Shown here in pieces: positions 7,574 through 11,042 of a stretch of DNA of 11,042 nt; position 1 is the first letter of the stretch; each line of letters opens with the position of its first letter. The position numbers and the translations under genes were made by a program. The notes beneath the pieces are model-generated. The model saw nothing but the letters and a program-made list of their open reading frames with translations. It made no database searches and had not been told where the DNA came from. This stretch comes from JBMNKL01 sp050261495. Lineage in GTDB: Bacteria; Bacillota; Clostridia; Acetivibrionales; DTU013. The stretch spans positions 1 to 11,042 of the forward strand of contig JBLNDI010000141.1 of the NCBI GenBank assembly GCA_050261495.1, read 5' to 3'.

Positions 7574-8992
7574 TTAGTTTGCTTCACCAAATTCTTTCAA
7601 CAGTTTAAGGGCATCATCCTGCCGCTTCTGCAATAACTGCTCCGCAGATTCGTTAGAGGTAAGGATTGCCTGTGAAAGTCCGGACCACCAGCGTTCAGCA
7701 TCAAAGGAATTCTGGGTCAGCCAGCCTTTAATGTTTGCTGCAGGAAATACCAGCGTATGGACAGTTTCCATAAGGCCCTCTTTAACAAACTGCCGTGTGA
7801 ACGGATCTGTCCTCACAGACAAATATTCCTCGTCTTCCAGCCAGTCATTGCGTGCAGGAAGACCGCCCATAGCAGCATCGGGATTCTTAAACAGGTCGAT
7901 CTGGTTCTCGCACCACCATTTCAAAGCCGCCTTGGTTTCCTCCGGATGTTTGGTATCGCTGTAAGCCATGATAGCGTTTATAGCGGTTACATAACCGTTC
8001 TTGCCGTTGGCTGACGGACCGGCCGGTGGAGTAGTAAGCAACGCCCATTTTTGATCACCGCCGTTAGCGGCAACCTGGCTGCTAAAATTACCGCCCATTC
8101 CAAGAACTATAGCAACTTTATCCTGTTGAGCCAACTGAATGACTTCGGTATTGGTGTAGGCACTCATACCCTCCGGCATTAAGCCTTCATTTTTCATCTT
8201 GCGAATGAATTCTATTGCTTCTACGTTTTTGGGGTTTGTCCAATCGACGGTCGTACCGTCCTCGGTCCAAACGCCGCTTCCGTTCATGGCAAACCAAAGC
8301 ATGAACAAAACATTGCCGTCGGCTCCTTCACAAGGATATGCAATGCCATATATACCTTTTGCAGGGTCAGTAAAGTGTTTGGCAGCCGCATGCAGTTCGT
8401 CCCATGTTTTAGGAGGTTCAATACCTGCAGCCTCAAACCAGTCTTTACGATAAAGTATGAAACGCGGGTCTCGGTTGAACGGAATACCCACCTGGGCGTC
8501 GCCGACTTTGAAATAGTCAATCAGGCTCATATCATATTTGTCCAGGGTACCGTCAGCTCTCCATTCGTCCACTATTGAGTTTATTTCCATAATTTCGCCC
8601 ATGGAATAGAACTGAAAACTCTGGTAGCCGCCGCCGGTGCTCATATCCGGACCTTCGTTCGCTGCAACAGCCGTTGAGAAAGTTTCATAGCGATTAGCCC
8701 ATGGGATGCCTTGGTATTCGATAGTAATATTGGGGAGATCGTTGGTGATTTTTGCCGCATGCTCTGCAGCAATTGTAAAGTAGTTTTCCCCGCCGTTCTG
8801 CATATCCCAGAACAGAACTTTGGTTGGTTCTTTGGTTGGCTCTTTGCTTTCCGTGGTGCTTGGAGCGGTGTTTTGCCCTGTAGTTTGCCCTTTATCCGAA
8901 GGCTTTTCCGCTGCTTCGTTGCCGCAGGCAACAAACACAACAAGCATCAGAACTGAAAGCAGTACACTGAGAAATACTTTGAATCGCGACAT
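7574..8992 (-). CDS. Sugar ABC transporter substrate-binding lipoprotein (SBP family 1)
   Basis: A 472-residue extracellular solute-binding protein anchored to the membrane by a lipid. Residues 1-22 form a lipoprotein signal peptide (SRFK, then a hydrophobic core), ending in a FVAC lipobox with Cys23 as the lipidated residue. A Ser/Thr/Pro/Lys linker follows (about 31-58) with a KEPT tandem repeat, then the two-lobed binding domain. The family signature is visible at about 179-200 (ILYRKDWFEAAGIEPPKTWDEL), and VIQLAQQDKVAIVLGMGG and ALKWWCEN further on fit CUT1 binding proteins. Many aromatic residues in the mature domain suit stacking against sugar rings. The ATG has a GGAGGAG site 4 nt upstream. 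It is the first gene of the operon, behind the promoter at 9225-9253. The ligand is inferred to be an oligosaccharide from the neighbouring glycosidases. Confidence 0.95.
   Translation of the reverse strand: MSRFKVFLSVLLSVLMLVVFVACGNEAAEKPSDKGQTTGQNTAPSTTESKEPTKEPTKVLFWDMQNGGENYFTIAAEHAAKITNDLPNITIEYQGIPWANRYETFSTAVAANEGPDMSTGGGYQSFQFYSMGEIMEINSIVDEWRADGTLDKYDMSLIDYFKVGDAQVGIPFNRDPRFILYRKDWFEAAGIEPPKTWDELHAAAKHFTDPAKGIYGIAYPCEGADGNVLFMLWFAMNGSGVWTEDGTTVDWTNPKNVEAIEFIRKMKNEGLMPEGMSAYTNTEVIQLAQQDKVAIVLGMGGNFSSQVAANGGDQKWALLTTPPAGPSANGKNGYVTAINAIMAYSDTKHPEETKAALKWWCENQIDLFKNPDAAMGGLPARNDWLEDEEYLSVRTDPFTRQFVKEGLMETVHTLVFPAANIKGWLTQNSFDAERWWSGLSQAILTSNESAEQLLQKRQDDALKLLKEFGEAN
8818..8841 (-). repeat. 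12-bp tandem duplication in the lipoprotein linker
   Basis: Two adjacent 12-bp units differ at one base (plus strand CTTTGGTTGGTT, then CTTTGGTTGGCT). They encode the repeated KEPT tetrapeptide at residues 50-57, in the flexible linker between the lipid anchor and the binding domain. This looks like a recent in-frame linker expansion. Confidence 0.8.
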
Positions 8993-9218
8993 GTTACTCC
9001 TCCTTTTTTAATTTTAACCTTACGGTTATATTTCATAATTTTAGAGAACCAATAATAGTCTTATTGATTCGTCAAAAAATGATTCTGGTTTAAGAAATTC
9101 TATTGCTTTACACCACCAATACCACAAAGGTACTTGTCGGATTAATTTTAATTATTTAACTCTATTAATTATTATCATGACCGTTAAGTAAAATCTTTAA
9201 TTAATTTATATTATTTTT
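8993..9218 (-). other. Long 5' leader of the transporter operon (about 225 nt)
   Basis: If transcription starts about 7 nt after the -10 box, near 9218, the message has an unusually long untranslated leader. It is AT-rich. I see no known riboswitch consensus and no terminator followed by a U tract in it. Close to the ribosome binding site is a small hairpin (9015-9028: TAACC, GTAA loop, GGTTA on the minus strand). No plausible small gene is visible. A second, closer promoter cannot be excluded. Confidence 0.4.
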
Positions 9219-9224
9219 TATCAA

Positions 9225-9253
9225 ATTATAGCACACAAAATTTAAAATAGCAA
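9225..9253 (-). promoter_or_regulatory. Sigma-A promoter of the transporter/glycosidase operon
   Basis: On the minus strand the -35 box TTGCTA (9253-9248) is followed after exactly 17 nt by a perfect -10 box TATAAT (9230-9225), directly preceded by TGC, an extended -10. An A tract lies upstream (about 9291-9297), as in an UP element. The first gene is the binding protein. The -35 box falls inside the palindrome at 9247-9276, so occupation of the palindrome should block RNA polymerase. Confidence 0.75.
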
Positions 9254-9276
9254 TATTATTTTAGTAATATTGCTAT
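9247..9276. promoter_or_regulatory. Candidate operator palindrome overlapping the -35 box
   Basis: A perfect inverted repeat, TAGCAATATTA (9248-9258) and TAATATTGCTA (9265-9275), has a 6-nt centre (TTTTAG) and one further A-T pair outside (9247/9276). The arm nearer the operon contains the whole -35 box. A dimeric repressor binding here would exclude polymerase, and the ROK protein encoded next door is the obvious candidate. The alternative reading, an AT-only terminator for the ROK gene followed by TTTTAAATTTT, is weaker because the stem has few G-C pairs and lies about 220 nt past the stop. The repeat is seen; the role is inferred. Confidence 0.65.
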
Positions 9277-9497
9277 ATTTAATTAGTAATTTTTTTATAT
9301 AGCTTAATTATCTCATGCCAATTATTTAAAGTCTTTTATTAATTTGGTTAATTAATTGAAACGACTTTATTAAAAAGGGCCTTAAAACAATCAGAAATTA
9401 TCTGTATCCTGGACTTGGCGGGGAATGATTTAAACCTTTGCCCGGCTGACTTGAAAAAAGCATCTCACATCAAAAACTGCAAGAGGCACCTTCAACA
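9277..9497. other. Intergenic region between operator and ROK gene
   Basis: The left part (9277-9380) is strongly AT-rich with several TTAATTAA-like stretches, and may serve as an upstream promoter region. The right part (9381-9497), just after the ROK stop, has ordinary composition. I find no convincing open frame, no strong terminator and no RNA gene here. A weak stem could form from TGCAA and TTGCA beside the ROK stop, followed by GTTTTTG on the minus strand. Confidence 0.4.
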
Positions 9498-10733
9498 CTA
9501 ATTTGCATTAGATGTAATCGGTTTATATATGCCTCCATTGCTTAAAAAATCCTTGATAACGATTGACGCGCAGCCCAGGTCATCCAATTGGAGGTTGCGG
9601 CTGCTCTTCACAATTTCGGTAGACATTTCTCCATGGTAGAGCTTTTTAATTTTCTCTTTAAGCATCTCCATAAATTTTTCACTTTCAAACGGGTAACCAT
9701 ATAAAGTTACTCTCTGGGGGTCAATCAATCCAATTGCATTGACGAGCATGACGGCAAAACGTTCTAATGCTCCATCTATTACTTCGCATACGACCCGTTC
9801 ATTTTTATCAAAGCTTTCCATAATTTTTTCCATCGTAATCTTCGTTTTATCTCCGCCGGTAAGCTGATAAAGGATAGGCAACCGGGAGCTTGAGTAGTGC
9901 ACTCTCAAAGTGTTGGCAATTACATCGAAGCCGATCACTGTTTCAAGGCAGCCTCTTTTCCCGCAACGACAAACAGTACCCAGCGGGTCGACAATAAAAT
10001 GCCCCACTTCCATCGCACGGAAACTATAGCCTTTAAACAACCCTCCGTCAAGCAAAAATGCCCCGCCTACAAGCGGCCCCAATTTGACAAACAAAATGCT
10101 TTTGATGTCCTCGTGAGGGTTAAAAAGCATCTCGGCGCTCGCAACACAGTGAATATCGTTGTTGACCATTACTTTTATTCCCAGTCTTTTTTCCATCATT
10201 TCCTTTACAGGGAGATTCTCTTCCCACAGACCAAATGAATTGATGCTAATGCCGAGCCGGTCGTCACATATGCCTTTAATACCCAATCCCGCGCCAATAA
10301 TCCATCGGCGCTGTTCTTCGCTCAGGCTGTTAATATAATCAAGCATTTCGTCACAAATGGAATCAATAATTTCTTTGCCGCTCAATTTCGCATCAAAAGA
10401 CAGGTTTTTTGTAAAATAAACATTGCCGGCAAGGTCAATACAGGTAATCCTTACATCGCGCGTTGGAATAAAGGCGCACATAACCCTGAACTTTGTCCGG
10501 TCAATTTCCATAATAACCTCGCGCCGGCCTATTCTGCTTTTACCCTCGACCTTTTTTGTTTCAATGAGGATACCTTCGGCAATCAAGTCGCTGGTAATAT
10601 GTGAAATAGCAGCCGGGGTCAGGTTAAGATTGGCCGCTATCTCTTTACGTGACATGCCGCCCGCGAAATATAACAGGTTCAGCACCGCTACGCGGTTCGA
10701 CACCCGCAAGTCGAACATGTTCTTCCCAACCAT
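9498..10733 (-). CDS. ROK-family transcriptional regulator (NagC/XylR-like)
   Basis: A 411-residue repressor-type protein. Residues 12-56 form a winged helix-turn-helix (NRVAVLNLL, then MSRKEIAANLNLTPAAISHI) that binds DNA. The rest is the ROK sugar-kinase fold used as a sugar sensor. The ROK zinc site is intact: His245 in EVGH and cysteines 255, 257 and 262 in CRCGKRGC, followed by LE. NND (191-193) matches the position of the sugar-binding/catalytic Asp of ROK kinases. The start of the ROK fold lacks the DxGxT phosphate loop, reading IDLAGN instead, so it should be a sensor and not a kinase. The ATG has GGAGG 6 nt upstream. The gene lies upstream of the operon, on the same strand, with its own promoter. 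ROK repressors usually release DNA when they bind a sugar. Targets are probably the palindrome at 9247-9276 and perhaps its own leader. Confidence 0.93.
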   Translation of the reverse strand: MVGKNMFDLRVSNRVAVLNLLYFAGGMSRKEIAANLNLTPAAISHITSDLIAEGILIETKKVEGKSRIGRREVIMEIDRTKFRVMCAFIPTRDVRITCIDLAGNVYFTKNLSFDAKLSGKEIIDSICDEMLDYINSLSEEQRRWIIGAGLGIKGICDDRLGISINSFGLWEENLPVKEMMEKRLGIKVMVNNDIHCVASAEMLFNPHEDIKSILFVKLGPLVGGAFLLDGGLFKGYSFRAMEVGHFIVDPLGTVCRCGKRGCLETVIGFDVIANTLRVHYSSSRLPILYQLTGGDKTKITMEKIMESFDKNERVVCEVIDGALERFAVMLVNAIGLIDPQRVTLYGYPFESEKFMEMLKEKIKKLYHGEMSTEIVKSSRNLQLDDLGCASIVIKDFLSNGGIYKPITSNAN

Positions 10734-10748
10734 AGTTTGCCTCCAAAT

Positions 10749-10790
10749 CCGTTATACCTATTTCGGAATAAATTCGCCCTAGGATAACCG
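10749..10790. promoter_or_regulatory. Nested inverted repeats in the ROK gene leader
   Basis: An outer repeat pairs GTTAT-A-CCTA (10751-10760) with TAGGATAAC (10780-10788): 9 bp with one bulged A. Inside it is a small GAAT-AA-ATTC repeat (10766-10775). The structure ends about 7 nt upstream of the ROK ribosome binding site (10739-10744). It may be an autoregulatory operator or an RNA structure that affects translation. The repeat is seen; the role is inferred. Confidence 0.5.
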
Positions 10791-10796
10791 CTTTTA

Positions 10797-10828
10797 CCGG
10801 ACACCGGTCAAACCGGTCGGCCGGTTTG
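10797..10828. repeat. GC-rich CCGG repeats and 8-bp hairpin in the ROK leader
   Basis: A perfect 8-bp inverted repeat, CAAACCGG (10809-10816) and CCGGTTTG (10821-10828), has a TCGG centre. Upstream on the plus strand the sequence repeats ACCGGAC, ACCGGTC, AACCGGTC. It stands out as a GC-rich island in AT-rich DNA, between the ROK promoter and its start codon. There is no U tract on either side, so it is not a terminator. A second regulator site or an RNA hairpin are both possible. Confidence 0.5.
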
Positions 10829-10875
10829 CCAGCCGATGCAATAAGTTACAGTCTTTTCTTTAAATCATGTTCTTT

Positions 10876-10904
10876 ATTCTAGCATACGACATTATTTTTT
10901 ACAA
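10876..10904 (-). promoter_or_regulatory. Sigma-A promoter of the ROK regulator gene
   Basis: The minus strand reads TTGTAA (10904-10899), a 17-nt spacer, then TAGAAT (10881-10876), preceded by TGC (extended -10). Spacing and the TGC extension match the operon promoter at 9225-9253. It predicts a leader of about 135 nt containing both inverted repeats described above. A TATAAC closer to the gene (10752-10757) would leave almost no room before the ribosome binding site. Confidence 0.6.
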
Positions 10905-11042
10905 CATGTGCCCTGCCGCACGATAGTGTCAACTTGTTGTAGGATTTTTCAAACCAAATCTTCCTCGGTTAAACCCTGAAATTAAACTAATCCAGCATTT
11001 TGGATTCCACGAAGAACCCTGAATACCGGTGTTACTTTCCCC
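10905..11042. other. Unassigned right edge, possible end of an insertion sequence
   Basis: No gene is identifiable here. On the minus strand one frame is open from the window edge to a TGA inside TTGACACTATC, about 38 codons, but the peptide is not recognisable. GATAGTGTCAA (10922-10932) has the look of a mobile-element terminus, and base composition differs from the AT-rich spacer beside it. The partner end would lie outside the window, so this stays a guess. Confidence 0.2.

Noticed and set aside
9344..9358. TTGGTTAATTAATTG, nearly identical (14 of 15) to TTGGTTAATTAACTG at 3449-3463, as a shared regulator site.
   Set aside because: The second copy overlaps the aldolase stop codon, and TTAATTAA runs are expected by chance in AT-rich DNA. 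No promoter lies next to the second copy.
9354..9372. TTGAAACGACTTTA as a catabolite repression (cre) site.
   Set aside because: The bases around the central CG do not fit the cre consensus on the left G or on the right half, so the match is too weak.

Overview
The window reads as one catabolic locus for a beta-linked oligosaccharide. Every convincing gene lies on the minus strand, so transcription runs from high to low coordinates. Strong AGGAGG-type ribosome binding sites, a TTG start, a lipoprotein solute-binding protein with a Ser/Thr/Pro/Lys linker, a CUT1 sugar transporter without its own ATPase, AT-rich intergenic DNA and a domain-permuted GH3 enzyme all point to a Gram-positive Firmicute. 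A plant-fibre-degrading member of the Clostridia is most likely. I cannot name a species.

Layout in the direction of transcription: (1) Positions 11042-10905 are non-coding as far as I can tell and may be the end of a mobile element. (2) A ROK-family repressor (10733-9498) has a convincing sigma-A promoter (10904-10876) and a leader rich in inverted repeats. (3) A 505-bp AT-rich intergenic region (9497-8993) holds a second promoter (9253-9225). Its -35 box lies inside an 11-bp-arm perfect palindrome, which is a strong operator candidate, and a leader of about 225 nt follows. (4) The operon then runs: lipoprotein sugar-binding protein (8992-7574), a 9-bp intercistronic hairpin (7550-7526), two CUT1 permeases (7496-6600 and 6603-5725, overlapping by 4 bp), an intracellular GH30 glycosidase (5675-4311), a class II fructose-bisphosphate-type aldolase (4280-3453), a domain-permuted GH3 glycosidase (3381-607), and the first 184 codons of an L-fucose/L-arabinose isomerase-like protein that runs off the left edge (554-1).

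Likely joint function (inference): the binding protein captures an oligosaccharide outside the cell and the two permeases import it, powered by an ATPase encoded elsewhere. The GH30 and GH3 enzymes, neither of which has a signal peptide, hydrolyse it in the cytoplasm. The isomerase-like protein and the aldolase then act on a released sugar. A sugar isomerase and an aldolase beside two beta-glycosidases is not what plain glucose release needs, so the imported sugar may contain an unusual monosaccharide, with a kinase expected further downstream. The ROK protein probably senses the sugar and represses the operon at the palindrome.

The parts are of known families. The points of interest are their combination, the TDG sequence at the GH3 nucleophile, the operator architecture and the missing ATPase and kinase. 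I saw no CRISPR array, tRNA, rRNA, phage module or defence gene.
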